DNA from: Aliiroseovarius pelagivivens
Lineage (GTDB): Bacteria > Pseudomonadota > Alphaproteobacteria > Rhodobacterales > Rhodobacteraceae
Direction of reading: 5' to 3'
Assembly: GCF_900302485.1 (NCBI RefSeq)
Contig: NZ_OMOI01000002.1
Location: 1 to 64,000 of the forward strand
Length of the DNA stretch: 64,000 nt
The notes beneath the pieces were generated by a model. That model saw nothing but the letters and a program-made list of their open reading frames with translations, was not told the DNA's origin and did not search any database. The translations under genes were made by a program, and so were the position numbers. Positions 55,018-64,000 of the stretch are shown piece by piece. How positions within the stretch are numbered: the stretch's first letter is position 1; the number at the start of each line of letters is the position of its first letter.

Positions 55018-55589
55018 TGGTAGTTCTGAACAAGATTTACACGCGGACCGGCGACAAGGGCGAAACCGCCTTGGGTGATGGCTCGCGCCGTCCGAAGCAT
55101 GACGCGCGGGTGGAAGCCTATGGCACCGTGGACGAAACCAACGCGACCATCGGGATGGCACGACTGCACGCCGATGGCGACATGGACGCCGCACTAGCCC
55201 GCATTCAGAACGACCTGTTTGATCTGGGCGCAGACCTCTGCCGCCCTGACATGGCGAAAGACGCCGAGTCCGAATACCCACCGCTGCGTATGGCGCAAGA
55301 ACAGGTGGACCGTCTGGAAGCCGAAATCGACGTGATGAACAAGGCGCTGGAACCGCTGCGAAGCTTCATCCTGCCCGGAGGCTCGGCCCTCGCCGCCCAC
55401 CTGCATCTGTCGCGCACGGTGTCTCGCCGCGCTGAACGTCTGGCGACCGATCTGGCCACCCAAGAAGACGTGAACCCGGTCGCGGTCAAATACCTGAACC
55501 GCCTGTCCGACTGGTGCTTCGTCGCCGCCCGCGTCTCGAACGACGGCGGCAAAGCCGATGTGCTGTGGGTTCCAGGCGCGAACCGCTGA
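55017..55589 (+). CDS. ATP:cob(I)alamin adenosyltransferase (PduO type)
   Basis: The 190-residue protein has the PduO N-terminal motif IYTRTGDKGETALGDGSRRP with ATP-binding residues, then GTVDETNATIGMARL and SRRAERLATDLATQEDVNPV with the conserved arginine and glutamate. It adenosylates cob(I)alamin to make coenzyme B12. GTGGAGG lies before the ATG. The frame start further upstream overlaps the HIG1 gene and is not used. Confidence 0.9.
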   Translation: MVVLNKIYTRTGDKGETALGDGSRRPKHDARVEAYGTVDETNATIGMARLHADGDMDAALARIQNDLFDLGADLCRPDMAKDAESEYPPLRMAQEQVDRLEAEIDVMNKALEPLRSFILPGGSALAAHLHLSRTVSRRAERLATDLATQEDVNPVAVKYLNRLSDWCFVAARVSNDGGKADVLWVPGANR

Positions 55590-55638
55590 AAGCAGTGCAA
55601 TGCCCAATGGGCATTGTGCTGACCGAAAGGGCGAATCG

Positions 55639-56118
55639 TTAGTCGTTTGCCTGTACAGGTGCCCAGATTTCGTAGGCCATAGCCTCGGGTGTATTGCGGT
55701 CATCATGAGGATAACGCTCGAACACCGCGCCTTCGCGTGGGGCCATCGCCTTTGCTGGCATCAGCTCACTGAACACACGATCAAACTGACGCGGCAGGTC
55801 TGAGACGGGCCCAAAGGTGCGCAGGACCAGATAATCACCTTCGGACAGGGTGACATGACAACAACCAGCTGGCAGAGCTTCCACGGTTGATGGCACCTCA
55901 AGCCCCACGGCATAGTCGAACTCCCCAGTTGGGGTCATCCCATACGATACCCCATAAAATGCACCTTCAATCACGTTCTCGATCTCGGGCGGGTCGGAAA
56001 AGAATTGCTGCCAAAGACCCGGGATCTGGTTGCGCGTTTCCATCGAATACCTGCCCGATCGCCCTGCGATGATACGGGATGGCGCGTGAACAAGTTCGAT
56101 GATTTCAGACTGTGCCAT
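55639..56118 (-). CDS. GyrI-like/effector-binding-domain protein
   Basis: The 159-residue protein has a GyrI-like domain: PSRIIAGRSGRYSMETRNQI, a central YGVSYGMTPTGEFDYAVGLE and a C-terminal AYEIWAPV. Stand-alone members bind small molecules and some inhibit gyrase; the role here is unknown. AGGAGG six bases before the ATG at 56118 decides the start. Confidence 0.68.
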   Translation of the reverse strand: MAQSEIIELVHAPSRIIAGRSGRYSMETRNQIPGLWQQFFSDPPEIENVIEGAFYGVSYGMTPTGEFDYAVGLEVPSTVEALPAGCCHVTLSEGDYLVLRTFGPVSDLPRQFDRVFSELMPAKAMAPREGAVFERYPHDDRNTPEAMAYEIWAPVQAND

Positions 56119-56342
56119 TGCGGACCTCCTGTGATTCCCCATTCAGGATGCCTTTCCCTAAGCGCCATGGCAAACTCCTTGACCCGGCAACATTCTTGCA
56201 AAGAATCCCCGTCAAAACGAAAGAACGCGACGTCTGCGGACCCGGACGTGACGATTTTGCTCTGTTTTCATTTGCAGCATTTCGTTAAACGTGTCGCGAG
56301 AGCATTACCGCCCCTTGTGGGCATAACTGGGAGATACCGCTG

Positions 56343-57101
56343 ATGAAGGTGCTTGTGCCTGTGAAGCGCGTGATCGACTACAACGTGAAGGTTCGTGTGA
56401 AAGCGGACGGATCCGGTGTCGATCTTGCCAACGTAAAAATGTCGATGAACCCCTTTGACGAGATCGCCGTCGAAGAGGCCATCCGCCTGAAAGAAGCCGG
56501 CAAAGCTGACGAGATCGTCGTCGTGTCCATCGGCGTGAAGCAGGCTCAGGAAACGCTGCGCACGGCTTTGGCCATGGGTGCAGACCGCGCCATTCTGGTG
56601 AACGCCGCTGAAGATGTGCACCAAGACATCGAGCCGCTGGCCGTTGCCAAGATCCTGGCCAAAGTTGTTGAAGAAGAGCAGCCGGGCATCGTTCTGGCGG
56701 GCAAGCAAGCCATCGACAACGACATGAACGCTACCGGCCAGATGCTGTCGGCCCTGCTGGGCTGGTCGCAAGGCACCTTTGCGTCCGAGCTGGACATCGA
56801 TGGCGACAACGCCGTTGTGACCCGCGAAGTAGACGGCGGTCTGCAGACCATCAAGGTTTCGATGCCCACCATCATTACCGTTGACCTGCGCCTGAACGAG
56901 CCGCGCTATGCGTCGCTGCCGAACATCATGAAAGCCAAGAAGAAGCCGCTGGACGAAAAGACCCCGGCTGATTACGGCGTTGACGTGACCCCGCGCCTCG
57001 AGATCGTGAAGACCTCGGAGCCGGCAGAACGCGCCGCTGGCATCATCGTTGGCTCGGTTGACGAGCTTGTATCGAAACTCAAGGAAGCGGGGGCTGTATA
57101 A
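56343..57101 (+). CDS. etfB: Electron transfer flavoprotein subunit beta
   Basis: The 252-residue protein begins [20 protein letters not shown] and contains [24 protein letters not shown]-like GADRAILV and [17 protein letters not shown], all typical of EtfB. ETF carries electrons from acyl-CoA dehydrogenases to ETF-ubiquinone oxidoreductase. Its stop overlaps the etfA start by one base (TAATG). Confidence 0.97.
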   Translation: MKVLVPVKRVIDYNVKVRVKADGSGVDLANVKMSMNPFDEIAVEEAIRLKEAGKADEIVVVSIGVKQAQETLRTALAMGADRAILVNAAEDVHQDIEPLAVAKILAKVVEEEQPGIVLAGKQAIDNDMNATGQMLSALLGWSQGTFASELDIDGDNAVVTREVDGGLQTIKVSMPTIITVDLRLNEPRYASLPNIMKAKKKPLDEKTPADYGVDVTPRLEIVKTSEPAERAAGIIVGSVDELVSKLKEAGAV

Positions 57102-58027
57102 TGGCTGTTCTACTTCTTGCTGAAGTTACCAATGGTGAACTGGCGCTGGACGCCACCGCCAAGGCTGTTACCGCTGCGAAAGCTCTGGGTGACGTAACCG
57201 TTCTGGCCGCTGGCGCATCTGCCGCCGCTGCCGGTGAAGCCGCTGCCAAGATCGACGGCGTGGCCAAGGTTCTGGTTGCTGAAGACGCATCGCTGGGTCA
57301 CCGCCTGGCCGAACCGACCGCAGCCCTGATCGTATCGCTGGCTGGCGATTACGAACACATTGTTGCTCCGGCCACTACCGACGCCAAAAACGTTATGCCG
57401 CGCGTTGCCGCGCTGCTGGACGTGATGGTTCTGTCGGACGTGACCGCTGTTGTAGACGGCGCGACCTTTGAGCGCCCGATCTATGCTGGCAACGCCATGC
57501 AAACCGTCAAGTCGTCGGACGCCAAGAAGGTCATCACCTTCCGGACGTCGACCTTTGACGTCGCTGGCGAAGGTGGTTCAGCTGCCGTTGAGGCCATCAG
57601 CGCTGCAGACAACCCCGGCCTGTCGGAATGGGTTGAAGACAAAGTTGCCGCAAGCGACCGCCCCGAGCTGACCTCGGCTGGCGTTGTTGTTTCGGGTGGC
57701 CGTGGCGTTGGCTCGGAAGACGACTTCGCTCTGATCGAGAAACTGGCTGACAAGCTGGGCGCCGCTGTTGGTGCATCGCGTGCAGCAGTTGACTCGGGCT
57801 ATGCCCCGAACGACCTGCAAGTTGGTCAGACCGGTAAGGTTGTTGCTCCGGAACTGTACATCGCCGTGGGTATCTCGGGCGCCATCCAGCACTTGGCTGG
57901 TATGAAGGACTCGAAGATCATCGTTGCGATCAACAAAGACGAAGAAGCGCCGATCTTCCAGGTTGCCGATTTCGGCCTTGTTGCCGACCTGTTCGAAGCT
58001 GTGCCGGCCCTGACCGACGCTGTCTAA
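57101..58027 (+). CDS. etfA: Electron transfer flavoprotein subunit alpha
   Basis: The 308-residue protein has the C-terminal FAD-binding domain with [40 protein letters not shown] and [19 protein letters not shown]. It forms a heterodimer with EtfB. The pair is followed by a terminator and lies near a 3-hydroxybutyryl-CoA dehydrogenase gene, consistent with fatty-acid and butyrate metabolism. Confidence 0.98.
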   Translation: MAVLLLAEVTNGELALDATAKAVTAAKALGDVTVLAAGASAAAAGEAAAKIDGVAKVLVAEDASLGHRLAEPTAALIVSLAGDYEHIVAPATTDAKNVMPRVAALLDVMVLSDVTAVVDGATFERPIYAGNAMQTVKSSDAKKVITFRTSTFDVAGEGGSAAVEAISAADNPGLSEWVEDKVAASDRPELTSAGVVVSGGRGVGSEDDFALIEKLADKLGAAVGASRAAVDSGYAPNDLQVGQTGKVVAPELYIAVGISGAIQHLAGMKDSKIIVAINKDEEAPIFQVADFGLVADLFEAVPALTDAV

Positions 58028-58047
58028 TCGGACATCGCATGAGACAC

Positions 58048-58082
58048 GAAAGGCCCGCCTGTTTGGCGGGCCTTTTCTTTTT
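58048..58082. terminator. Bidirectional terminator after etfA
   Basis: AAAGGCCCGCC pairs with GGCGGGCCTTT around TGTTT, followed by TCTTTTT. It also serves the convergent DUF6473 gene. Confidence 0.9.
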
Positions 58083-58908
58083 AAAGCCTGTGGTTCGATA
58101 GGCTGTCCAACAGCTTCCTCGCCGCCCGTTCATGTGCCAGCGTGCCCAGCATCATATGGGCGGCAGCGACGTCCATCTCGGAATGCACAAGCCCCTGTTG
58201 CCCGACTGCAATCTCGTCAGGTGTCAGCACGACTTCGACCAGATCACGCACAAAGGGGCGCACATCCTCGACCATGTCACGATCCACGAACAGAGGGTCC
58301 GACCCCAATGCATCATTTGCCTGATCCCCGATCGAATGGTCCGACATCCAGACCAGCGTCGCGCGCTTGTCCAGCCGCGACAGCAAACCTTTCATGCGCC
58401 CAACCCATGCCTGCTTCAGTTCTTTCCGCACCACGTCAAACCGTTGCCCGCAGGTGGATTGCAGCGCGCCCAGAAGATGTCGCGTAAAGTGGTAATCCGT
58501 GAAATCCAGCTCGGGATAAAGGTATTTCAACATGCTTGAAGCGCGAAGAAAACGGTCGTTCCGGCGCGGGTGGACCGCGTAGAACCGATTGGAAAGGTTC
58601 TGAGCACCCGGCAGCTGAATCACGATGTCTGTGGCACTATTACATAGCTTCAACAGCATCGGATCATGCAAAAACACGTCCAGCCCTGCATTCGGGCAGC
58701 CGAAATTCACCACCACACGCCCCAGATCAGCCTCAAGCAATTCGGGATAGGGATGTTCCATGAACCGGCCATAGGTTTCGGTTCCACCTAAGACCGCCAC
58801 ATAGGGCCCACTCAGATCGCGTTTTGGACCCCGGAACAGAATTTTCGACGTTTTGTAGCGGCATGGAAAATAGTCCAACGCCCCTTTGCCAAGAATGTCA
58901 TATGCCAT
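58081..58908 (-). CDS. DUF6473 family protein
   Basis: The 275-residue protein begins [20 protein letters not shown] and contains [38 protein letters not shown] and a C-terminus with [10 protein letters not shown] recognise this as DUF6473, common in Rhodobacterales; the GG(T)E and NFGCPNAG segments suggest an SGNH-hydrolase-like fold. The function is not established. The ATG at 58908 was chosen over the GTG at 58917. Confidence 0.7.
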   Translation of the reverse strand: MAYDILGKGALDYFPCRYKTSKILFRGPKRDLSGPYVAVLGGTETYGRFMEHPYPELLEADLGRVVVNFGCPNAGLDVFLHDPMLLKLCNSATDIVIQLPGAQNLSNRFYAVHPRRNDRFLRASSMLKYLYPELDFTDYHFTRHLLGALQSTCGQRFDVVRKELKQAWVGRMKGLLSRLDKRATLVWMSDHSIGDQANDALGSDPLFVDRDMVEDVRPFVRDLVEVVLTPDEIAVGQQGLVHSEMDVAAAHMMLGTLAHERAARKLLDSLSNHRL

Positions 58909-59102
58909 GCCACCCACTCCTTTTTATTCACCCGAAAAGCAGTGTCGGCCCAAAGTCTTGTCAATTTGCTAATCCTAAAATGCGCGATGTTTCCTTCAAA
59001 CCCGCTTAACCCTTGCACCTGCATCCGCGCGGCGCATAGTCTGTTCATAACCAGACGTAACGCAGGGTCATGCCTATGCGGCGTGACCAGAAGGAATGAC
59101 AT

Positions 59103-59978
59103 ATGAGCATCGAGACAGTGGGCGTTGTTGGCGCCGGGCAAATGGGTAACGGCATCGCGCATGTTCTGGCCCTTGCCGGATACGAGGTTCGCCTGAACGA
59201 CATCAGCCAAGACAGTCTGGATGCCGCCATCTCTCGTATCTCCAAGAACATGGATCGTCAGGTCTCGCGCGAGCAAATCACGGCGCAAGAAATGGATGAC
59301 GCGATGCGGCGGATCAGCACCACGTTGTCGCTGCCCGATCTTGGCCCGAGCGATCTGGTCATCGAAGCGGCATCGGAGAACGAATCCCTCAAAAAGCAGA
59401 TCTTTGATACGCTTTTGCCGCATCTGTCGCCCGACACGATCCTGACCTCGAACACCTCTTCAATTTCGATCACACGTCTGGCCAGTGGCACTGACCGCCC
59501 GGAACGCTTCATGGGGTTCCATTTCATGAACCCGGTGCCCCTGATGAAACTGGTCGAGCTGATCCGCGGGATCGCGACCGACGAACCCACCTATCAGTCC
59601 TGTTTGGCCGTGGTGGAAAAGCTGGGCAAGACCGCCGCCAGCGCCGAGGATTATCCGGCCTTTATTGTGAACCGCATCCTGATTCCGATGATCAACGAAG
59701 CCTGCTATGCACTTTACGAGGGCGTCGGTTCGGTCTCGTCGATTGACGCATCGATGAAACTGGGTGCCAACCACCCGATGGGCCCGCTGGAGCTGGGTGA
59801 CTTCATCGGATTGGACACCTGCTTGGCGATCATGAACGTGCTGCATGACGGGCTGGCGGACACCAAATACCGCCCCTGCCCGCTGCTTGTGAAGTATGTC
59901 GAGGCCGGATGGGTCGGGCGCAAGGCCGGACGCGGGTTCTATGACTATCGCGGCGAGGCGCCAGTCCCGACGAGATAA
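59103..59978 (+). CDS. 3-hydroxybutyryl-CoA dehydrogenase
   Basis: The 291-residue protein has the NAD motif GVVGAGQMGNGIAHVLALAG, ASENESLKKQIFDTLL, SNTSSISITRLA and FMGFHFMNPVPLMKLVELI with the catalytic histidine, then NRILIPMINEA. It oxidises (S)-3-hydroxybutyryl-CoA in butyrate or PHB-linked metabolism, and its reducing steps could feed ETF. It is monocistronic with its own terminator. Confidence 0.95.
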   Translation: MSIETVGVVGAGQMGNGIAHVLALAGYEVRLNDISQDSLDAAISRISKNMDRQVSREQITAQEMDDAMRRISTTLSLPDLGPSDLVIEAASENESLKKQIFDTLLPHLSPDTILTSNTSSISITRLASGTDRPERFMGFHFMNPVPLMKLVELIRGIATDEPTYQSCLAVVEKLGKTAASAEDYPAFIVNRILIPMINEACYALYEGVGSVSSIDASMKLGANHPMGPLELGDFIGLDTCLAIMNVLHDGLADTKYRPCPLLVKYVEAGWVGRKAGRGFYDYRGEAPVPTR

Positions 59979-59999
59979 ACAACCGTCAGTCCCAAAATC

Positions 60000-60024
60000 A
60001 AAAGGCCCCACTGGGGCCTTTTTT
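60000..60024 (+). terminator. Intrinsic terminator after the dehydrogenase gene
   Basis: AAAAGGCCCC pairs with GGGGCCTTTT around ACT, followed by TT. It lies 21 nt past the stop and is close to the convergent acyltransferase gene. Confidence 0.88.
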
Positions 60025-60028
60025 CATG

Positions 60029-60910
60029 TCACTTGTTTGCCAGTGCCAGCGTATGCGCCCGAAGCCATGTCATGAACCCGCGCGGGTCCGATTGCAGCGT
60101 GGCCATTTCCTCGTCCGTAAGTGCCTCACCCACCACAGGGGCAATCGGGCGATTGCAGCTTTTGACAATCTCGTGCAGCAAAAGTGCCTGACGCATCGTA
60201 GCGGACAGGCGGTTGGCCATCTGGTACCAGCGCGTGTTGGCGCCGGGGAAAAAGATCGGCACAACGCGTGCACCTGACCGGCGGATCAGCTGCGCTGTGA
60301 AAACGCTCCACTCCCGCTCGATCGCGGGTCCCATCAGGGTATCGGACGATGCAACCACACCTGACGGAAACAGGGTGATCAGCCCGCCCTGCTTCAAAAA
60401 GGCCATGGCCTCGGCTCGCATCTCGACCATTTTCTTTTGCGCATCGGGGTCATGCGGGAAAGGTACCGGGATCATGTAGGACGAGGCAACCTCGTCCAAC
60501 CCATCCAGAACCGAGCGCGACAAAATGCGATAATCATTCCGACGACGGCCAATCATCTCGGCCAGCACCATTCCATCGGTCAGGCCGTGCGGGTGATTGG
60601 CCACCACTACGACCGGGCCTTCGGCGGGAATATTGGCAAGCTGGTCGTCCGGGGTCTGCACCTGCACCCCCATCACATCCAGACACGCCCCCCAGAAAGC
60701 CTGACCCTTGGGCGCGCCACGGCGTTCCAGCTTGCGCACCATGCGCAGGATTGTGAGTTTTCCGGTCACCCATTCAATCGTACGAATGATCAATCCCTGC
60801 AGAGGATTGTTGAACGAATTGGAATAGGTCAGGCTCCGCCGGTCGTATTGCTGAGCGACCGAAGCAGTCGGATCGGCCTGCGCCGTATGGGTCTCCGCTT
60901 CATGCGTCAC
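60029..60910 (-). CDS. Lysophospholipid acyltransferase family protein (hemolysin/OlsB-like)
   Basis: The 293-residue protein has the motif ANHPHGLTDGMVL, with histidine and aspartate in the spacing found in OlsB/hemolysin-type acyltransferases, and FPSGVVASSDTLMGPA as the substrate-binding block. It would transfer an acyl group onto a lyso-lipid. The N-terminal half has an amphipathic region near residue 40. The substrate (glycerophospholipid or ornithine lipid) cannot be told. It is followed, in the direction of transcription, by the dehydrogenase terminator. Confidence 0.75.
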   Translation of the reverse strand: MTHEAETHTAQADPTASVAQQYDRRSLTYSNSFNNPLQGLIIRTIEWVTGKLTILRMVRKLERRGAPKGQAFWGACLDVMGVQVQTPDDQLANIPAEGPVVVVANHPHGLTDGMVLAEMIGRRRNDYRILSRSVLDGLDEVASSYMIPVPFPHDPDAQKKMVEMRAEAMAFLKQGGLITLFPSGVVASSDTLMGPAIEREWSVFTAQLIRRSGARVVPIFFPGANTRWYQMANRLSATMRQALLLHEIVKSCNRPIAPVVGEALTDEEMATLQSDPRGFMTWLRAHTLALANK

Positions 60911-60939
60911 GTTCGTTCACCTTTGCCCTTTGGTCGGGC

Positions 60940-61212
60940 TTACATGCCTTCGCCGAACTTGTCAGCCACCAGCGCCTCAAGCGCGTTCATCAGCTCGACC
61001 GCTTGCGGTCCAGATGTTTCGACCTGAATGCTTGTCCCTTGCGAGGCCGCCAGCATCAGCAGACCCATAATCGAATCTCCATCCGCGTCTAGTCCATCCT
61101 TGGACACACGCGCACGGGCATCATGATTTTCAACTGTGTCGACAAATTTAGCCGAGGCCCGCGCATGCAGACCTTTCACATTGATAATCTCAAGCTCTCG
61201 GTTCGTACTCAT
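60940..61212 (-). CDS. ptsH: Phosphocarrier protein HPr
   Basis: The 90-residue protein has NVKGLHARASAKFVDTVENH with the His-15 equivalent, and DGDSIMGLLMLAASQGTSI with the Ser-46 equivalent, so it can be phosphorylated by EI and by HprK. It is part of the cluster EIIA-RapZ-HprK with no sugar-specific EIIB/EIIC nearby, so it probably regulates rather than transports. Confidence 0.92.
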   Translation of the reverse strand: MSTNRELEIINVKGLHARASAKFVDTVENHDARARVSKDGLDADGDSIMGLLMLAASQGTSIQVETSGPQAVELMNALEALVADKFGEGM

Positions 61213-61218
61213 CGCGTG

Positions 61219-61611
61219 TCAATCCTCGCTCACATCAATGCAGTCAATATACTTTCGACCTGCGGCCAGTGCTTTCTGCGTCGAGGCTTCGACCGACAGA
61301 TGGCGGGTTTTTGCCAGTTTCAGCAACATGGGAAGGTTCGCGCCATACAGGATCTTGCGGTCAGATTTGCAGCAGGCAGGAAGCGACAGATTGGCGGGTG
61401 ACCCGCCGAACATGTCCACCACGATCACTACACCATCGCCCTGATCTACATTGTCCGCGGCGGCCGAGATCTCGGCCCGCTTGTCATCGCGATCACATTC
61501 TGCGGCTGTTGAAATAGCACGCATACCCGGCTGCTTGCCGACCACATGTTCGACCGCTGCCAGATATTCGTTTGCAAGCCCGCCATGCGCGACGATCACT
61601 ATACCGATCAC
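61219..61611 (-). CDS. PTS EIIA component, mannose family
   Basis: The 130-residue protein starts with a GTG at 61611 (VIGIVIVAHGGLANEYLAAV), one base after the rapZ stop, with GAGGG upstream. The phosphorylated histidine is in VAHGG, and VVIVVDMFGGSPANLSL is the family signature. It receives phosphate from HPr. It is 6 nt from HPr. Confidence 0.88.
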   Translation of the reverse strand: MIGIVIVAHGGLANEYLAAVEHVVGKQPGMRAISTAAECDRDDKRAEISAAADNVDQGDGVVIVVDMFGGSPANLSLPACCKSDRKILYGANLPMLLKLAKTRHLSVEASTQKALAAGRKYIDCIDVSED

Positions 61612-61612
61612 G

Positions 61613-62521
61613 CTAAACCCTCGATGTTGATGCCGCTGCTGTCCCGGCGCGGCGTTCCAATTCCCGGTGTCTAATTGACACCTGCCACCCCTTAGTTGCA
61701 AGCGACTTTGCTAAGTTTTCCGCTAGGGCAACAGAGCGATGTTGACCACCGGTGCAGCCAAACCCAATCGAAAGGTGTGCTTTGCCTTCCTCACCGAAGG
61801 CCGGGATCAAAAATTCGACCAGATTCTGCACCTGATCGAAGAACTGATTAAAGCGCGGATCCTGGGCGACATAGCCCGCAACTTCACTGCTGCGCCCATC
61901 CAACGCGCGCAGGGCGGGCTCCCAATGGGGATTACGAAGGAAGCGTGCGTCGAGCACGATGTCCAACCCCTGCGGCACTCCGCGCTTATAGGAAAACGAG
62001 TGGACCGATACGGCCAGCTCTTCCGCGCCGGACACCGACAGCCAGCGCATGATTTCGTCTTTCAGATCATGGGGCGACAGGTCGGACGTATCGATCAACA
62101 CGTCCGCGCGCCCCCTGATCGGGACCAGCAGCTCGATCTCGCGGGTGATGCCCAGCTCGGGTGTTTCATCAGGGGCCAGCGGGTGGCGGCGGCGTGTTTC
62201 CGAATACCGGCGCACCAGCACATCCTGCGAGCAATCCATATACAGGACTTCGACCTCGAAGCCGTCATCTTCGCGCAGGTCTTCGATCACCTGCAACAGC
62301 ATCTCGGTCGAGAAGTCGCGGTTGCGCACATCCACACCCAGCGCCAAAGGGCGCGTCAGCGCAGGGCCGGACAGCATACGATCAATCAGGGACAGTGGCA
62401 GATTGTCGATGACCTCGTATCCGATGTCTTCCAGAACGCGGATCGCGGTGGTGCGACCAGCCCCCGACGGACCGGTAACCAGCACAATCTTCTGTTCAGT
62501 TTTTGTCTTACCATCCGTCAT
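61613..62521 (-). CDS. rapZ: RNase adapter protein RapZ
   Basis: The 302-residue protein has the Walker [19 protein letters not shown] and the C-terminal [20 protein letters not shown] characteristic of RapZ. In E. coli it controls glmZ decay; in alphaproteobacteria its role is less clear. The ATG at 62521 has AAGGA upstream, better placed than 62527. It lies between HprK and EIIA. Confidence 0.93.
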   Translation of the reverse strand: MTDGKTKTEQKIVLVTGPSGAGRTTAIRVLEDIGYEVIDNLPLSLIDRMLSGPALTRPLALGVDVRNRDFSTEMLLQVIEDLREDDGFEVEVLYMDCSQDVLVRRYSETRRRHPLAPDETPELGITREIELLVPIRGRADVLIDTSDLSPHDLKDEIMRWLSVSGAEELAVSVHSFSYKRGVPQGLDIVLDARFLRNPHWEPALRALDGRSSEVAGYVAQDPRFNQFFDQVQNLVEFLIPAFGEEGKAHLSIGFGCTGGQHRSVALAENLAKSLATKGWQVSIRHRELERRAGTAAASTSRV

Positions 62522-62602
62522 TGCCATTCCTTTAGAACTGGCGTCTCGCTAAGCGTGCGACGCATATAACGCAATTCAGAAGCGGACCAAAGTCCGGCCA
62601 TC

Positions 62603-63046
62603 TTATTGTGCGGCCGCGTGGCGACCGTGACGCAACAGGTTGAAGACAGCAATTGCGAAATAAGGTGCGTCGACGCGAAATAGGCATTCGATCTCGCAAC
62701 CGTTAACATTTGTGACCGCCTGCGAAGAGGGTAAACGAGACATTTCGATCTGCCCCATATCCACCACAAGCTGCAGTTGGGCCTTGGTGCAATGCGGTAC
62801 GTTGATCAAGCCCACGCCGCGCGCCTCGATCACGCCGGGCATCTCTGGAGGGGCAATCACGAAAGGAGCCCCTTCCTGCATTACGATCTGGCTCAGGTCA
62901 TCGGCCACAAGCTGAGCCCCCAGCCCGATCAGTTCCAACGCCAATGCGGATTTCCCTGATCCTGACGGGCCGGTGATCATCACCGCCGCATCACCAACTG
63001 CCACCGTTGTCGCGTGATAGCGGGCGATGACGGAGGCGTCGCTCAT
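62603..63046 (-). CDS. hprK: HPr kinase/phosphorylase, short alphaproteobacterial form
   Basis: The 147-residue protein contains only the catalytic domain: Walker A ITGPSGSGKSALALELIGLG, ADDLSQI, and the signature PEMPGVIEARGVGLINVPH. The N-terminal domain of the Firmicute enzyme is absent, as is normal in alphaproteobacteria. It phosphorylates HPr on serine. It overlaps the sensor-kinase gene by 4 nt. Confidence 0.9.
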   Translation of the reverse strand: MSDASVIARYHATTVAVGDAAVMITGPSGSGKSALALELIGLGAQLVADDLSQIVMQEGAPFVIAPPEMPGVIEARGVGLINVPHCTKAQLQLVVDMGQIEMSRLPSSQAVTNVNGCEIECLFRVDAPYFAIAVFNLLRHGRHAAAQ

Positions 63047-64000
63047 ACGGGCAGCCCAACCACAAACCGGGCACCCAGTGGATCAGACGTCAGATCGGCA
63101 TCGGTGGGCCGGATGTTTTCAGCCCAGATCACCCCGCCATGCGCCTCGACAATCTGTTTCGAGATCGCTAGCCCCAGACCGGAATTGTTGCCGAATTGGT
63201 TCTGTGGACGCTCGGAATAGAACCGGTCAAAGATCTTGCCCAGCGCCTGATCAGGAATCCCCGGGCCGGTGTCTTCAACCACCACCAGCACGCGGTTTTC
63301 ACGGCGACGGGTCCAGACGCGAATGGCGTCTCCGCTTTCGCAGAAGCTCAGCGCGTTGGTGATCAGATTGACGAACACCTGCGCCAGACGTGCTTCAAGC
63401 CCGCTGGTCATGATCGGATTCTTGGGCAGGTCGGTGATGAAATCGACGCCCTTGTTCTGCGCCTCGCCACCCAGATAGTCCGACAGGCTGCGCAACATCC
63501 GCAAAAGATCGAACTCTTCCTCTTCTTCGCGGACCAGCTCGCTGTCCAGACGCGATGCGTTCGAGATGTCGCTGACCAGACGGTCCAGGCGTCGTGTGTC
63601 ATGTTCAATGACATCCAAAAGCCGCTCTCGCTGCTCTTCCTTATTTGCCAGACGCAGCGTACCCACGGCCGACCGCAAACTGGCCAGCGGGTTCTTGATC
63701 TCGTGCGCAACATCCGCGGCGAACTGCTCGTTTGCATCGATGCGATCATAAAGCGCCGTCACCATGCCGCGCAGCGCACCAGACAGGCGCCCGATCTCGT
63801 CAGGGCGACCAGTCATATCAGGAATGCGAACGCGGCGCGTCTTGACGTTACGCGGATCGTTTTCGCCGCTTAGCTCGGCAGCTGTCGCCAGATCCGACAG
63901 CGGGTTGGCGATGGTCGACGCCAGCACAAGGCTCAGGCCGATCGACACCAATATGGCGATGACGAACATCTGTAAAAGCTGTTCACGCTCGGCACGGACA
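63043..64000 (-). CDS. chvG: ChvG-type sensor histidine kinase, 5' end outside the window
   Basis: The visible 3' part (319 codons) has a transmembrane helix (FVIAILVSIGLSLVLAS), a HAMP-like segment, the H box FAADVAHEIKNPLASLRSAV with the phospho-accepting histidine, and N, G1 (VVVEDTGPGIPDQALGKIFD) and G2 (NNSGLGLAISKQIVEAHGG) boxes. The frame stays open to the window edge, so the sensor domain is missing. The order with HprK, RapZ, EIIA and HPr identifies ChvG/ExoS. Confidence 0.88.
   Translation of the reverse strand, partial: VRAEREQLLQMFVIAILVSIGLSLVLASTIANPLSDLATAAELSGENDPRNVKTRRVRIPDMTGRPDEIGRLSGALRGMVTALYDRIDANEQFAADVAHEIKNPLASLRSAVGTLRLANKEEQRERLLDVIEHDTRRLDRLVSDISNASRLDSELVREEEEEFDLLRMLRSLSDYLGGEAQNKGVDFITDLPKNPIMTSGLEARLAQVFVNLITNALSFCESGDAIRVWTRRRENRVLVVVEDTGPGIPDQALGKIFDRFYSERPQNQFGNNSGLGLAISKQIVEAHGGVIWAENIRPTDADLTSDPLGARFVVGLPV

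Overview
The window is a roughly 60% GC chromosomal segment of an alphaproteobacterium, most likely Rhodobacterales (roseobacter group). The evidence is the gene set: an EF-Tu gene at each end of the ribosomal superoperon, etfBA with a 3-hydroxybutyryl-CoA dehydrogenase, DUF6473, an HPr/EIIA-Man/RapZ/short-HprK cluster leading into a ChvG-type kinase, and promoters of the form TTGnnn-17-TAnnnn. No insertion sequence, prophage or CRISPR array was seen. The backbone is the str/S10/spc and secE-nusG-rplKAJL-rpoBC clusters, nearly all on the minus strand.

Layout, left to right. 1-390: an rRNA-type promoter firing out of the window. 391-3984: a polyprenol-linked glycosylation module (GtrB-like GT2, methyltransferase, GtrA/GT-C fusion). 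4185-5013: two hypothetical genes. 5104-9420: rpmC-rpsQ-rplN-rplX-rplE-rpsN-rpsH-rplF-rplR-rpsE-rpmD with its own promoter and a terminator after rpmD. 9707-12687: accessory genes (2OG-Fe oxygenase-like, RcnB-like, hemerythrin, RidA, membrane protein). 12818-15460: rplB-rpsS-rplV-rpsC-rplP. 15823-19938: accessory genes (DUF2189, lipoprotein, L,D-transpeptidase, two tandem glycosyltransferases). 20077-22032: rpsJ-rplC-rplD-rplW. 22275-23510: cold-shock protein and an outer-membrane protein. 23929-28808: rpsL-rpsG-fusA-sulfotransferase-tuf. 29145-31042: a glycosyltransferase and an EamA transporter. 31161-43371: secE-nusG-rplK-rplA-rplJ-rplL-rpoB-rpoC. 43441-46776: NicO/DUF1007 metal transport, tRNA-Trp, a methyltransferase and a membrane-anchored NYN nuclease. 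47031-48206: the second tuf. 48404-64000: M48 peptidase, DUF898, parC, SH3 protein, SDR, HIG1 protein, cobalamin adenosyltransferase, GyrI-like, etfBA, DUF6473, hydroxyacyl-CoA dehydrogenase, acyltransferase, then HPr-EIIA-RapZ-HprK-ChvG.

The main theme is a ribosomal superoperon cut into separately promoted and terminated units, with cell-surface glycan genes (four glycosyltransferases, a GT-C/GtrA fusion, a sulfotransferase, an L,D-transpeptidase) and stress or metal genes in the joints. The breaks coincide with strong hairpin terminators after rplW, rplP, rpmD, rplA and rpoC, and with recognisable promoters upstream of rpsL, rpsJ, rplB, rpmC, secE and tufA. The genes that normally follow rpmD (rplO, secY, rpsM, rpsK, rpoA, rplQ) are absent. 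The most unusual local structures are the sulfotransferase frame running 85 nt into tuf, the near-identical tuf pair whose homology starts at the start codon and ends just past the terminator, and the compact GtrB/methyltransferase/GtrA-GT-C module. All calls come from reading the sequence; no database search was possible.
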